64,000 bases of DNA from Phytophthora colocasiae (GCA_018806915.1 JAGKQI010000040.1:682001-746000), one strand, 5' to 3'. Shown: positions 52,185 to 63,653, numbered from the stretch's first letter. The notes: generated by a model not told the origin, from the letters alone. Numbers and translations: made by a program.

Positions 52185-54077
52185 ATGTACGGGGAGAACG
52201 CAGGCGAACGCACGCACTCGAATGTATGGAGAGACACGTCCGAGGAGGAAATGTACGGTAGCTACCTCGGTCCAGGGGTTAATGACACCGGTAGTGACGT
52301 CCCTATGATGCGACCCACAATGGCTGCACGTCCGTCTACAGCGCTGCACCACGACATCGCAGTGGGCCAATTGGATGAAAGTGTAGCCACTGGTGGGGCT
52401 GCAGCTAAGACTTACACGGGTCGTAAAGTAGTTTGGCCTGGAGCACTATTCCTCGTGGTAGTGACTGCTGTAGCTCTAGGTCTGATCGGGTACTTTGGTG
52501 TGGAAGAATACAACAGTGCACAGACGCAGCAGTCACTGACGGAATCTGCTACGGAAGTGAACAGAGCGCGTAAAAGTACGACCGTCAAGAGCTGTCTACA
52601 ACCGGATTACCTCACTTCGGACGGTAAGATCTACGCCAAAGACAGCAACACGGGAGAAAAGAAGCAGATCGTCTTCACTGGCATCAATTGGAGCGGCATG
52701 GAGAACGCAGAGGGCGTCCCACACGGTTTGGCTACCAAGCAGAGCTACCTGGACGACATCGCTGCCAATTTGTCGGACAATGGCTTCAATGCTGTTCGTC
52801 TGCCGCTTAACGCGCAGATGATCATTGACAACTCGGCTCCGAACACGAAGCTGTTCGTCAACAGTCTGGACACGGACCTCAATGTGGATACGTACATTGA
52901 TATGATCAAGAAGGTCGTGCAGGGACTTGGTAAGCAGCAGATCGGTGTGCTGCTGGATATCCACAAGATCGACCCCAACTTCACGGACGACACGTCCGAA
53001 CACTTGTGGTACACGGACGACTACCCCATTGCTACGATCTACAAGATGTTCGAGACCCTCGCGACGGAGCTGTGCAGTGAGCTCGAGTACAACATCATCG
53101 GTATCGACCTCAAGAACGAGCCGGTGGGTGGTTGCTGGCCTGAGGACGATACCGACGCCTACTGCGACTCGGACGTCAACTGGCCCCGTGCAGTGGAGAC
53201 TATTGGTGACAAGATTCTGGCTATTTGCCCTAACTGGCTCATCGTTGCAGAAGGCAATTACGCTACGAACACTGTGGCGGAGATCAATGGTGCCAATGTG
53301 ACGTACAATGACTGGTACGGTGCCAGTCTGCAGAATGCCAGTGTGAACCCCATCACTCTCAAGACGGACGGGAAGCTGGTGTTTGCGCCGCACTTCTACT
53401 CGCCCAGTGTGTATCCGTCTTCGTATTTCTTCAAGAAACAGTCTTCGAGCGGAAGCACAGTGAGTGTGACGGAGTATCCGAACACAACGGAAGGTAATGT
53501 TCTGCTGAAGGCTGCCGTCACGGCTGTACTGGACAATGCCTTTGGTAACGCTGTGTCAGAGGCCGGTGTACCCACGTTCTACGGTGAGTTCGGTGGCATC
53601 TACGGCTCTGCGGAGCTCTTGGCGGGTCTTACCAGTACGCGTGTGATTGAGATTCTCATCGAGTACGCGAACGAAATGAACATGACGGGTGGGTTCGCTT
53701 GGGCTGTCAACCCTGATGGATCTTACGACTTCAACGACGAGTACAAGCCTGATGATCCGTGGCAGTACGGTCTGTATACGGACTCGACGTGGGAAAAGTA
53801 CCACACGGACTTCGCCACTGGCCTGCAGAACCTCAAGGGCACCGGTTCGTTCCCGTGCTTCTCAAAGACCACGACGGTGACGTCTTCTTCAGGCAGCACT
53901 AGCGCCACCATTTCGGTGGATTCGACGACCAGTAGCTCCGCAAGTGCTACCACGGCAACCACCACGACGTCGACGGCTGCGTCTACCACTGCTTCAGGTT
54001 CCGCTGCGGCTGCAGCTACGACGACAGCGACGACGACAACGACGGCGTCTTCGAGTGCGACGGCTACTGCGATTTAG
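52185..54077 (+). CDS. membrane-anchored GH5 glucanase (exo-1,3-beta-glucanase-like)
   Basis: A 630-residue protein from ATG 52185. The cytosolic N-terminus of about 80 residues is followed by one transmembrane helix (VVWPGALFLVVVTAVALGL, about 83-105), giving a type II topology. The GH5 barrel follows, with GFNAVRLPLNAQ, acid/base Glu in GIDLKNEPVGG (about 310) and nucleophile Glu in PTFYGEFGG (about 467). A Ser/Thr/Ala-rich tail (from about 560) ends without a further anchor and is probably O-glycosylated. Likely acts on wall beta-glucans or cellulose at the cell surface. The same architecture is common in oomycete GH5 proteins. Its stop overlaps a small convergent ORF by four bases. Confidence 0.9.
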   Translation: MYGENAGERTHSNVWRDTSEEEMYGSYLGPGVNDTGSDVPMMRPTMAARPSTALHHDIAVGQLDESVATGGAAAKTYTGRKVVWPGALFLVVVTAVALGLIGYFGVEEYNSAQTQQSLTESATEVNRARKSTTVKSCLQPDYLTSDGKIYAKDSNTGEKKQIVFTGINWSGMENAEGVPHGLATKQSYLDDIAANLSDNGFNAVRLPLNAQMIIDNSAPNTKLFVNSLDTDLNVDTYIDMIKKVVQGLGKQQIGVLLDIHKIDPNFTDDTSEHLWYTDDYPIATIYKMFETLATELCSELEYNIIGIDLKNEPVGGCWPEDDTDAYCDSDVNWPRAVETIGDKILAICPNWLIVAEGNYATNTVAEINGANVTYNDWYGASLQNASVNPITLKTDGKLVFAPHFYSPSVYPSSYFFKKQSSSGSTVSVTEYPNTTEGNVLLKAAVTAVLDNAFGNAVSEAGVPTFYGEFGGIYGSAELLAGLTSTRVIEILIEYANEMNMTGGFAWAVNPDGSYDFNDEYKPDDPWQYGLYTDSTWEKYHTDFATGLQNLKGTGSFPCFSKTTTVTSSSGSTSATISVDSTTSSSASATTATTTTSTAASTTASGSAAAAATTTATTTTTASSSATATAI

Positions 54078-54217
54078 AGTGGAGGAACGGATGGGCGATT
54101 GGTTTGGAGCTCGGCGGTCTTGCTGCCTTCTGTGTAATATGCATCCAGCCACTCAGTTTTTTTGCCTCTAGGTGCCTTGGGGTCGAGGCTTGCATGCTTT
54201 TTCTTCGTTTTCGCCAT
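54074..54217 (-). CDS. 47-residue basic ORF, possible small protein
   Basis: ATG 54217 to TAA 54074, too short for most gene finders. The sequence is strongly basic at first (MAKTKKKHASLDPKAPRGKK) with an aromatic helix (TEWLDAYYTEG). A TTCTTAG acceptor-like sequence lies eight bases upstream of the ATG, so it may be a last exon. It overlaps the 3' end of the GH5 gene and lies 96 bases beyond the SPF27 stop in the same orientation. No known family. Confidence 0.4.
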   Translation of the reverse strand: MAKTKKKHASLDPKAPRGKKTEWLDAYYTEGSKTAELQTNRPSVPPL

Positions 54218-54313
54218 CAATTCCTAAGAACCGTAAAATGAGAGAAACAAACAAAAATGAACTTTGAAAAATACTTCCATCGCATCAACGCAGTGGTGAA
54301 GTGGTTTCCGTGC

Positions 54314-55030
54314 TCACGCCTCTGTCTTGACCTTCTTCTGCTGTCGTTGTTCCTGTTGAACACATGCCCGTTTGATAGCTGCGTTCTTGGCCAGCAGCTC
54401 GTAGTATCTGCTTTGGTAGTTGTGCAGCTTAGCAGCGTTCCGCATCTGGTCCTGTTGTCGACTCACGTTGGTCTTGTCCGAGGCCGCCTTGGTCTCCTTC
54501 ACTGCCCGCTCGTACTGCGCGTTCATACCGTCCAGTACGGCTGCGCGCACCTTAGCCAGTTTAGTGCCGTAGCCCTGCTGTAGCTCCAGGTTCACCACCC
54601 TACAAAATGCAAAAGTTAGAGTTCTACTATTATTATGATAAAGGTAGAACGCAATCTACCTGTTGCTCTGGTGTTCTACCGCCACTTGCAGTTGCTTGAT
54701 GCTGCCCTCCCAGGCCTTCAGACTCTCTGCGTGCTTACCAGTAGGTTGTTTCACTTGGTACCGGTTCATATCGATAGCGTCCAGAGGTACGTTGGCTGCT
54801 ACACGCTTGAACTCGGTCTGCAGCCGCGTTCGATCACCGAAAGACGGGGTGTACGACGGCAAAAACGCCAGATACTTGTCGTCTGGAGGGGAGAACGTCG
54901 CCATCTCCGCACGGATCTGCGCCTGCACCTGCTGCTGGTTCGCTGGGGAGTTGTATTCGGTGTCTACGTAGCCCAACGAGTCGATAAGCGTACGGCTCTC
55001 CGCCAGCAGAGGACAAGAAGATGGCGCCAT
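54314..55030 (-). CDS. pre-mRNA splicing factor SPF27/BCAS2
   Basis: Two exons, 55030-54660 and 54599-54314, joined by a 60-base GT-AG intron in phase. The product is 218 residues, matching the family's usual 220 or so. Features: SLGYVDTEYN near the start, PSFGDRTRLQTEFKRV, and a C-terminal coiled coil (LELQQGYGTKLAKV...YQSRYYELLAKN) ending in a basic tail (QRQQKKVKTEA). SPF27 is a core subunit of the Prp19/NTC complex, needed for spliceosome activation, in the nucleus. Its start codon is about 290 bases from the piggyBac left end, so the promoter is squeezed against the transposon. Confidence 0.88.
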
Positions 55031-55367
55031 GAGCTGTGGCTGTGATGAACAAAGTTTTTTTTATGTAAAAATATTTTTCTTAAATAAAAAAGCGGAAATT
55101 ATTCACGAACTAAGGCCATCTCACGTGGGGATGTAATGTACTGAGTAATAAGGATCGGCAGTAGTCTTTGCTGTACTAATGTGACAATGCAAGTGATACA
55201 GTACTACTGACGACAACTACGTTGTCAATTTGTGAGCTTTGATCGGGTGAAGTGGCTCGTAAAAGCGTCAGGTAGAGATGGTATGGCACGACACGAGATA
55301 GCAAAAAGCTCAGAGTAGCTAGATTAACCCCCCCAGCCCGAAGGAAAAAATTTGCGCCCATCGACTA

Positions 55368-56999
55368 CAGACAACGACACAAATACCCGGGCAACACAAA
55401 ACCCGGGAACACGAGAAAATGCATTTATTTTGACCAATCCAATTGCTAGAAAAACACTATACATTACGAACCTTGAAAATGTAAAAATTGGATGGCCAGC
55501 AGCTAAAACGCCGGGGCACCGGCCAGTCCTACCACTGTATAAAATGCCGCGGAAGCAACACAGCTACACCGTAAAAGTGAAGCAGGAGGCGCTGGAATCC
55601 ATCGAGCGGATCGGCTTGACCGCAACGGTCGCCGAGCTCGGGTACCCCCATGGGACCGTGGACGGGTGGTGGCGGGCGCGTGACAAACTCCGGGCGTACA
55701 TGGGAAACAAGTTGTCTAAGACGACAAAAGGGCAGGGGCGCAAGGAAAGCTTTCCGTTCACCCCAGCCCTTGTCACCTTCATGAAGGACACTCGCCGAGA
55801 CGAAGAGGTAAGTTTTATCAGTCTTTACAATTGTTGAATTATTTATAACGTAAATGTCTATGTAGTGGCTTACTACGTCCATAATGATAGGTTTTATAGA
55901 AGAGAACTTTGAAGAATGGCTAGAACAATATGAAGAAGGAAAGACGTCACCACAGAGCTGTCAAAAAGCGCTGGAGAGACTACTGCAGAGAACAGCAAAA
56001 CGGTAAATCACTTGTCTCAGTACATTTACAATTATATTAATACTAAAAATGCTCTGTATTGTCATTATGTACTGTTTTAAGTTATGGGTTTTCGACACAA
56101 AAGCTCAAGAAACGAAGTTGCCGTGCTTGGATCTATTACAGATCAAGCAGGACTTTGCTATTGAGTTTTGGTCTGTCTACAGCTCCTACTCACCATCCGA
56201 AATATACAATATGGACGAAACTGCAATTAATTTCGACATGCCGCCTGTAAGAATCTGGGGCGTCAAAGGGAGAAGAGGGTCGGCAAAGGTCAAAGACCTC
56301 ACGAAGCACTGCGGACGTATGACAGCAGTCCTGACAATACGAGCTGATGGTTTGTATACTTGGTTTTTGTATATCTATTTTATTTTTAATAATATTTATT
56401 GTTTTAGGAAAAAAACTCCCTATTCTTTTCATTTTGAGAGGAAAATTGGGTGGCACGATTGATACCAAGGAGATCCGTACTCTTCCAAAAGGACACTTTT
56501 ACACGGTACAAGAGGCTGGGTGGATGGATGCGGCAGGATGGCAATTTTATAATAAAAACCTCCTAAAGTATGAAATTGATGGCCCAGCCGTGCTTCTTGT
56601 GGACAACTTTGAGAGCCATGTGTCCGAGCAAGGTGTGCGAGTTGCCGCGGAAGAGTCCTGCGCTACTGTGGTCCCTTTACCCCCCAAAAGCACTTCTGTT
56701 TGCCAGCCACTGGACGTCGGGGTAATGGGACCACTAAAAGCACGGATTAGAGGTTGCTTTACTTCTACAAAGAGCCTCTCTGCTCCTGAAAAACGTCTTA
56801 AAGCTATCAAGGATACAATCAAGGCGTGGGAAGAGTTTTCGGACGAGCTAGTAATTCGTAGCTTCCAGACAGCTATTCCTAGGGTTGAATCAATGACAGT
56901 TTAATAAATGGATTTTTTATACTTTCCTTGAACTCTGTATTACCCAATCAGCGCATTGTACTGTGGCCTGTTTGGCCCGTGTTTTTGTGTCGTTGTCTG
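55368..56999 (+). mobile_element. pogo-type (Tc1/mariner superfamily) transposon
   Basis: A 1632-base element bounded by terminal inverted repeats (CAGACAACGACACAAA at the left tip, its inverse complement at the right, with weaker matches further in) and TA on each side (55366-55367, 57000-57001). It contains a four-exon transposase with a full DDD set. Inserted 40 bases inside the left terminus of the piggyBac element, hence younger than it. Confidence 0.88.
55544..56904 (+). pseudogene. pogo-type transposase, one frameshift
   Basis: Exons 55544-55807, 55866-56002, 56082-56349 and 56408-56904 with good GT-AG introns. The N-terminus (MPRKQHSYTVKVKQEALESIE) is a helix-turn-helix domain. The catalytic Asp residues are in YNMDETAIN, LLVDNFESH and SVCQPLDVGV. 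Exon 3 begins in one frame (YGFSTQKLKK) and must pass to another (KLPCLDLLQIKQDF) between about 56105 and 56135, so one base has been gained or lost there. Otherwise complete. Confidence 0.75.
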
Positions 57000-57039
57000 T
57001 AAACTATCGTGTATTGAAGGGGTAGGGTTTTGCTACTAA

Positions 57040-57429
57040 GAGCATCTCCACCGGTGGGGGTCAAATTGCATATTTGACAAGAATTTCTCTCCACCGGTTG
57101 AGGTCAAATTGCGGATTTGACGTAGTCCAGATTAAGTTCTAGCCAAATTTGACCGAGGACTACGTGGGCGACAGGGGGCGGTATTGGCTTGATTGGACAC
57201 CACCTCTGATAATATTGAGTTTTACGACAACGCCATCATTCGATTGTTGCTACGGTCTTGGTTGGCTGTCCACAAACGGGACCAAGTAAATGCACATGCC
57301 AGGAAGCATTTTCAGAATTGTCAATCGTGGATTGTCTATAGCTGGTATATAAATGCCGACCGGTGTGAGAGCTCAGTATCAAATAACAAATTTGACAAAT
57401 AACAATTGACCTAACCGGTGGAGATGCTC
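57040..57429. mobile_element. PIF/Harbinger-type MITE
   Basis: 390 bases with 16-base terminal inverted repeats GAGCATCTCCACCGGT / ACCGGTGGAGATGCTC and a TAA duplication on each side (57037-57039, 57430-57432), the TWA target preference of the PIF/Harbinger group. Subterminal copies of GGTCAAATTGC (57058 and 57104 region) resemble transposase-binding repeats. No coding capacity. It sits 38 bases beyond the pogo right end, also inside the piggyBac. Confidence 0.8.
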
Positions 57430-57879
57430 TAAATCAAAGATAAAACTTATCCTGTCCGGTTACAAAACTCATGCGAACCCCCACCCCTTGATGTGGGCAG
57501 CGTTGCTATCGTGTCCCGATGTATTTATCATGTGCGGTGAATGGACATTATACAGGGTATGTGCGATTTATCATGTCCAGAGCGGCGAGAGAAATGTCAG
57601 TAGAAATAGAGACCATGCGCTCATGTGAAAGAGACATTGCTATTTTTGTCGATATTTAGACTCGCAAATCAGTGCTCAATGCGTATATTCAAACCAAGTC
57701 AAAATCTCTACGCTTCCAGCAATCGTTGATGGCGTGACCACCTTCCCGCCAGCATTCAGGGATTGCTGGCATCTGCAGCCACTCGACGGCGTCGTGGCGT
57801 CCCATCGATGTCAGACACTTCCCCACCGTCCGTCACCCGCACGCGCACTATCTTCTTTTGTTCGTGTCAGGCACAACTT

Positions 57880-59547
57880 GAGTGTCCAGACCTTTCCGAC
57901 CTGTCACCACGGTCCCAACGCTATAGTACACCATAGTAAGTAGCTCCACGCTAGCGGGATGGAAGTGTAGAAGCGATCCATGACGATGAGTCGCATTGTG
58001 TTAGGCCGCTCGTTTCCAAAAGCCGCACGCAGATTGCGCACTACCGCCACAGGACCAGTTCTCTCTTCACGCAGTGATACGCCGTTTATTGTTCCTGCTT
58101 TACCTAAGTAAGCTTCAAACCTGTACCATACAAGATAGCAGGAACACGTATCAGTATTAGACACGATAACAGACTTTAGTTGTCAAAAAAAAACGAGCGT
58201 GTCAGCAGACACGCCCGTGTACCTACCGAATACAGTAAGCAGTGTACGAATAGCACAGCATAAACAGCTAGGTACCGTATTTGAGCGGCTTGTCCTTCAT
58301 ATACACTCGCATACGGTTGAACGACGATCTCGACGTAACATAGCTTCGCCGAAAGCCATGATACGGGTTGGTTTGTATCCGGTATCATGGTAGTAGCAAT
58401 ATCTTCCCACAGACGCGGTATCATGAAGTAGAACAGTGCATTCACGGGGCTAGTGGCGGCGGAAGCTTCCTCACTGGGACCGTATAAACCATCAAAAGGT
58501 CCGGGCAGTCGTCTTGCATTGCATGTGGTTGGCGGGCCTCGTATGGGCCTTCCATTTAGGGAAAAGGCAGCTGAGCTCCAAACTCCACGTCTTGTTTATT
58601 ACTGAACCCGTCATCGTTCTCTCCCTCCGACTCTAGCGCGGCGTAGTCTGGCAACAAGATACCAGCCTTTGTGACGTTGATATCTGCTGATATAATACAG
58701 GTTAGAAATTGTTATCGTGTACACTAAACTTGTATCAGACACGATATCAAACCTGTTGACTTGGGATTCTACAGACTCGAAGTCTTCAGCAGACTCTTCT
58801 GCGCTTGCAAAAGCGGAGTCGCTACCACTATCACTGTTCGATATATGAGGTGATGTGGGGCCCATTCGTATCTCCGTATCGTCGTCGGAAGCAACTTCTG
58901 CAAAGGCTGCATCCAAGTTGCGTTGCTCTTGCGTAAGGTTACCTGTAACCACAGCTAAACAAACACATCCGTGAAAACTAAGCCTCGAACATCACGTAAT
59001 CAATAGCGCGCGTACCATTTGCTTACCGGTGCTTGTGGCGTTGCGATAGGAGAAGAACGGCAGGGCTAACCGATGGTGCCGTACACGATACAAGAAATAT
59101 GTTAACATGTATCGTACTTGATAAGTAGGAATGAAAATTATACCTTGGTCTTCGAAACCAGCCGACTCTTGTCCTCGGTGTCCCAGCTCGGTAGTGTAAT
59201 TCGTTGAATGAGTCGATGCCAGGCGTTGTCCGACATCTAGAATATCGGGATTGTTAGTATTTGGACGCGTGACAACATAAATCACACGCATTACCGTCAC
59301 TTCCACCACGAGTTTGGCTGTTTGAGGGCTGCTCTGTGGTCTTCTCTGCTTCCTGGCGCTCCAAATCGGCTGCAAAAACACAATAGTGGTCAGAAATCAG
59401 CACATTCAGCTCTAAACGCTGCAGAATACCTTTGTCGAGCTCGTCCAGAGGGTGGCAATACGTGTGCTCGGCCTCGAGCTCCCGCGGTCGCTTTGACGAC
59501 CATCCTTCCTTGAGCAGCTCCGACCACCGACGGCGAAACGCCGACAT
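57880..59547 (-). pseudogene. piggyBac transposase, multi-exon and decayed
   Basis: ATG 59547 begins a first exon (MSAFRRRWSELLKEGW...PLDELDKG), followed by several short exons separated by 58-75 base GT-AG introns, an acidic region (SDSGSDSAFASAEESAEDFES), then conserved piggyBac segments in shifting frames: VNALFYFMIPRLWEDIAT, YMKDKPLKYGT, FEAYLGK, GPVAVVRNL and VMDRFYTSIPLA. The middle of the catalytic domain, including the region of the first catalytic Asp, is missing, and frameshifts follow RFYTSIPLA. Not functional. Confidence 0.75.
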
Positions 59548-59949
59548 CTCTCTCTCCCCGCAAAATCTCGAATGACAGCCAACCGTCTGGTCTGGCGTGC
59601 CAAAAACCTTTACGTTCTAATAGAGGTACTTGGCGCGCTTCCCGTTACCTCTCTCAGCTAATATTTTAGAAATCCGTCCCATGTACACGTGCCCAGCTTT
59701 TCTGTACATGATCCCCCGTCTGCACACACATCACCTTCCCCTAGTTGACGGTAAATTTGTATGCATCCTTACAAAAACCAAGTCTAAATTCCTTATCCTG
59801 TATTAGACACTATAAGACCCTTTTCTTATCGTGGCTAATACAAGGCTTCGGGCTGGGGGGGTTAAACCCAAAGCAAAGAATGCTTTTTTGAAATCATTTC
59901 GTACTGAGGAAGTTGCAGACGTTGCAACAAGAGTCATATTCTTTGCGGC

Positions 59950-62900
59950 CTACTTCTTCTTCCAGTCTCCAACTTCAATGAAGATAATCATCTTGCCAGC
60001 ACCACCAGCTGAAGAACTCGTTTCATCACCAGGCAGATCTTGTCGCCGCGCTTCCATCAGCTCTGAAAACTCCATCAGTCTCCCGTCAGCATCTCTTGAA
60101 GTCCAGTAAAACGTAGCATGTTGCAATTCGATTCTTCCCAAGAACTCGGATGTCGACTCATTCCCGTGCACTTCTTCGGTTGGTTTTTTGACAGAAGCGG
60201 CATCCTTCGGCTCAGCGGCCATTTCAGACTTCGTGAAGTATGTTTCCTGCAGCTGCTTCACTACCACCAAGTGAATGTTCGTCGACGACGGGGTCGCTTT
60301 GAGAACGGACTTCAGCACGGGTAACGTAAACTCTTGCCGGTCTTTGCAATCCAATGAAAGAACACCCGAATTGGTCTCGATCTCCATCCAGTCTCCGTTA
60401 TGACACCGTCGAATACTACCGAATTGCGCACACGTGTTCTTCCAAAACGCTAGAAACTCATCAGGCCACGCAACATTTGGAGGCGAGAGAAACGGAACCG
60501 TGAAATTCTCGACCTCAGGTTTCTGCTGTGGGAATGTCACCCGACCAATGAAGGCACGCACCCCCAACTCATACAGCAGCCTGCCGAAGAATGTCTCGAA
60601 GTCGATTCCGTAAAATCCGCCTTGGTGGCTTGCCAGAATAACAGCACCCACGGCAAGACCTTCGAGATCCATTCCATCGTTTGTAACCTGAGCTGGGTTA
60701 TTAGTGGTTGTTCCGTTTTCGTCTGATGCAACTTTCAACTTCTTCCAGAACGGCAGATCTAGTGGGCTCCACTTGTTGTTGGGAAGGGCTTGCTGACGGT
60801 GATGTCCCGAACTGTAAGCGTCGGAGTCTTGATAATCCCCCATCAACGTTAGATAAAGGAGAATGTCGTCTTCCATCCGGGGGAATACGCATCGACACTT
60901 CCACACCTTGTTGTTCTTCACCAACTCTCTTTGGGTTCCCAATTGGAGCTCGAAAATCTTCTGCTCCTTCATGCGGCCGTAATGTCCATCGATCAAGTTG
61001 ACCTCCTTCTTGTCTCTGTAGAAGTCTTTCTTTTCCTTACTCTTGCCACCGACGTCTGCGTTATAGCTAGTCCCAAGAAAAAGATAGAGTTGACCTCTTT
61101 CAAATTCCTCTGCACGTTTCAATGATCGAAATTCCGGCGTCAGTGCTTTGACCATGCTAGTCAAGTACTTCAGTCGATCTTGGCCATCGTATGGGAACCG
61201 GGTCATGTGTTTCTGCGCGGACGTACTAAAAAGAGGTCGGCTATTCGAAAGAATCCAATCAAACACTGAAGTGGTCCTCCCCTTCGTGACAAACTTCGGT
61301 AGCGATGGAATCACCGTACACCATGGTACTCTTGATACTCGCGAATAATTACTCACAGTAAAAAGGTTCCGTGCCGTACCATTCGTAGCGCTTAGAATAA
61401 GCGGCAGACGGAGAGAGCGGAACACATTCCGCATCGACTGAACTAGTTTTCGATTATCTTCCCGTAAGCGAGGAAATTCGTCCAGAAAGAAGAGCATTGG
61501 TTGCTTCTTATCACGTATTCTTCGATCACGTGCTGCAGTCTTCACGCACAGAGTTTCCGATGCACCTACCTGCACCACTGAGCGCAGCGATGATGAAAGC
61601 GTACACGCTCAATGGTTTATTGCCGGTTCGGTCGAAGTCACTAACAGAACCTTCAAACTCAGATCGGCCATATTTTGTAGTATCGAGACTGTCGATGTCG
61701 TTCTTCATACAACTCATGAAAGCAAGCTGTCGCGACTTGAATGGCTCATACACGCGCTGTCTCGAGTCATTTGATGTGGTACACGGCAGGTAGAACACTT
61801 CAAAAGCTCCATTGGCTTCCAAGTTGAACGCCATCTGCGTCTTGCCCGTGCCAGAAGAATTCTCCAGAACGACAAACCGCATCGGGTCCTCCACACCATT
61901 TCTCACATCTTCGAGAGTCTTTACCACATCTTCCACCTCTTTCGATGCCTTTAGAAGATGGCCAATCTCCCTGTACTCCGACACAATAGAACTTTTCCCC
62001 TCCTTGATAGTCCGTACCTGAAATGGGGGCTTCACTAAAAGGTGCAAGTCATTTGGTGGGGGATTTTCACCGAGAGCGTCTGCAATTGTTTTACGTCCCG
62101 GAAGCGCCTTTCTCCTGTCGCTAATCATGGCGATGATTTCGTCAGGATATACGCCAACTAGCATACCGCGTACAGTTTCCTCAAAATCGGGATCGGCAGA
62201 CAGCCACGTGCCATCCGCCTTCTTGGCCAGGAAGAGTCGTAGATCGTCTGCGCCAACATCCTTCAGTCGCTTTGAGCGCCTCGCCTTTATTAGCTCTTTC
62301 AAGATAATCAGCTTCGCATTCGGCGCAATCCTAATGCCAGCAACGTCTCCATAGCCAACGACAAAACAGTTTACCACCACAACGTCTGGAACAGCCATCG
62401 CGACGTCTTCCATCGTAATGTCGTTCTCTTCCATCGCATCTGCACCGCGCTTTCTCGAAACTTGCAGACTGTCATTGTACTCCCTTGGCGCGGTCGCAGT
62501 GATCGATTCCGTTACCTGCAACGGGGTCTTCACCAAAATGTGCAAGTACTCCGACGTGGGGATGGCGTTTCCGAAGGCCCGTGCGATTGTTAGTCGTCCA
62601 TTGAGCAAATTGCGCTTGTTGCTAATAATGTGTTTGATTTCCTCTGGGGTCTTGCCAGTCTCCATTTCCTGTTCAGTTTCCTCAAAATCGGGATCAGCAG
62701 ACAGCCACGTGCCATCCGCCTTCTTGGCCAGGAAGAGCAGCAGCTCGCCTTCATCGATGCTCTTGAGTCGATTGAAGTACTCTGCCATTATTGGCTCTTT
62801 CAAGGTATTTACCCTTGCATTCAACTTGGTGCTTATGCTGACTGACTGTCCGCGTACGCCAACGACGATACAATTTATCACCACAACGCGGTTCTCTTGA

Positions 62901-62962
62901 GCTGCCATCGCGTCTTCTTCCATCTTCGCGTCTTCCATCGCTTTTCTGCTTTCTCGAAACAT
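59950..62962 (-). pseudogene. Crinkler (CRN) protein with duplicated LFLAK header and P-loop ATPase, one frame break
   Basis: The first frame runs from ATG 62962 to 61526, the second continues to 59950. Two header modules each contain LFLAKKADGTWLSADPDFEET (LFLAK at residues 76-80 and 243-247) and end in LHxLVKxP. A P-loop domain follows: ENSSGTGKT (Walker A), then MLFFLDEFPRL (Walker B) in the second frame. The C-terminal domain is long, with a final RIELQHATFYWTSRD...MIIFIEVGDW motif. The frame changes near 61526-61550; a 37-base intron is conceivable but too short to be likely. Crinklers are oomycete effectors that reach the host nucleus; no classical leader is seen, as is common. Confidence 0.8.
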
Positions 62963-63653
62963 ACAGAATGGCACACTAAAACCAATACTTGTCGAATTAG
63001 AGATTGTTGAAACATCAAGTGATGGTTGATCCTTTGCATCCGTATGCCATCTTTCTTGTAGTTTTCGCGAATCGCGAGTGCAGGTGCCCGGTACAATCCA
63101 ATCCTGGACCTACAGTTCCATGTAAATATGACTGGGCAGCAACGATTCCCTTTATTTAATAAACCCAAGCACTTGGTTAGTTGAGCTTTCTCAAGTTGAG
63201 AGCTTACCAAGCTCAACTAAGCTTCTCGAACTGCTACAAATGCAAATGGAACAATTCGATGTATTAGGAAGAAATGAGTTAATTAACAGTTATTGGACTT
63301 CTCGTTTTGCTAACTACGACTTAAGATATCAAAACTGGAAATCACTTGGCCATTACGTACGAGGAATCCAAATTCGATGTCCAGGAGGGGGTAACAACTG
63401 GACTAAGTAGTCCGAGATCGAGCCCACTCCACATTTCTTCAGTCTACAGCCATGTACTGCTGCTCCGGCAGAATCCTTGGTGACAAACGCTTAACGAGTC
63501 GTAAAAATGTCCGATACGTATCACACAAAAAAAAATGAGAGTGGAAAAAATAAGGCAAACGATGGCGCATTTTTGGTAATTTTTTTTTAAAAAAAAAACA
63601 GCGAACCCCCTAATAGATTTACTTTCTTAAACATGTCAAGACGCAATTCTGGA
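62963..63653. other. spacer between two Crinkler genes
   Basis: Holds the promoter of the first Crinkler and the 3' region of the second. A 12-base inverted repeat (TTAGTTGAGCTT / AAGCTCAACTAA) lies at 63177-63220 and homopolymer T/A tracts at 63580-63600. No other gene. Confidence 0.45.

Larger units (their letters stand above)
55324..59865 (-). mobile_element. piggyBac-type transposon carrying two nested DNA elements
   Basis: Ends are TTAA target copies (55324-55327, 59862-59865) and perfect 16-base terminal inverted repeats starting CCCCCCCAGCCCGAAG. TTAA plus a C-run is the piggyBac signature. The reverse-strand transposase (59547 to about 57880) is recognisable but decayed. Two later insertions lie near the left end: a pogo element (55368-56999) and a MITE (57040-57429). 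Without them the element is about 2.5 kb. The left tip is now separated from its subterminal sequence, so it is probably immobile. Confidence 0.85.

Noticed and set aside
53723..53989. Val-rich reverse frame over the GH5 tail
   Set aside because: Complement of the Thr/Ala/Ser-rich tail; shadow.
55352..55837. Starting the pogo transposase at 55352
   Set aside because: That start lies outside the element boundary (55368) and is not needed; ATG 55544 begins the conserved helix-turn-helix.
61540..61576. 37-base intron repairing the Crinkler frame
   Set aside because: Shorter than any other intron here, and it would remove residues that look conserved-like; a frameshift is preferred, with the intron left as an alternative.
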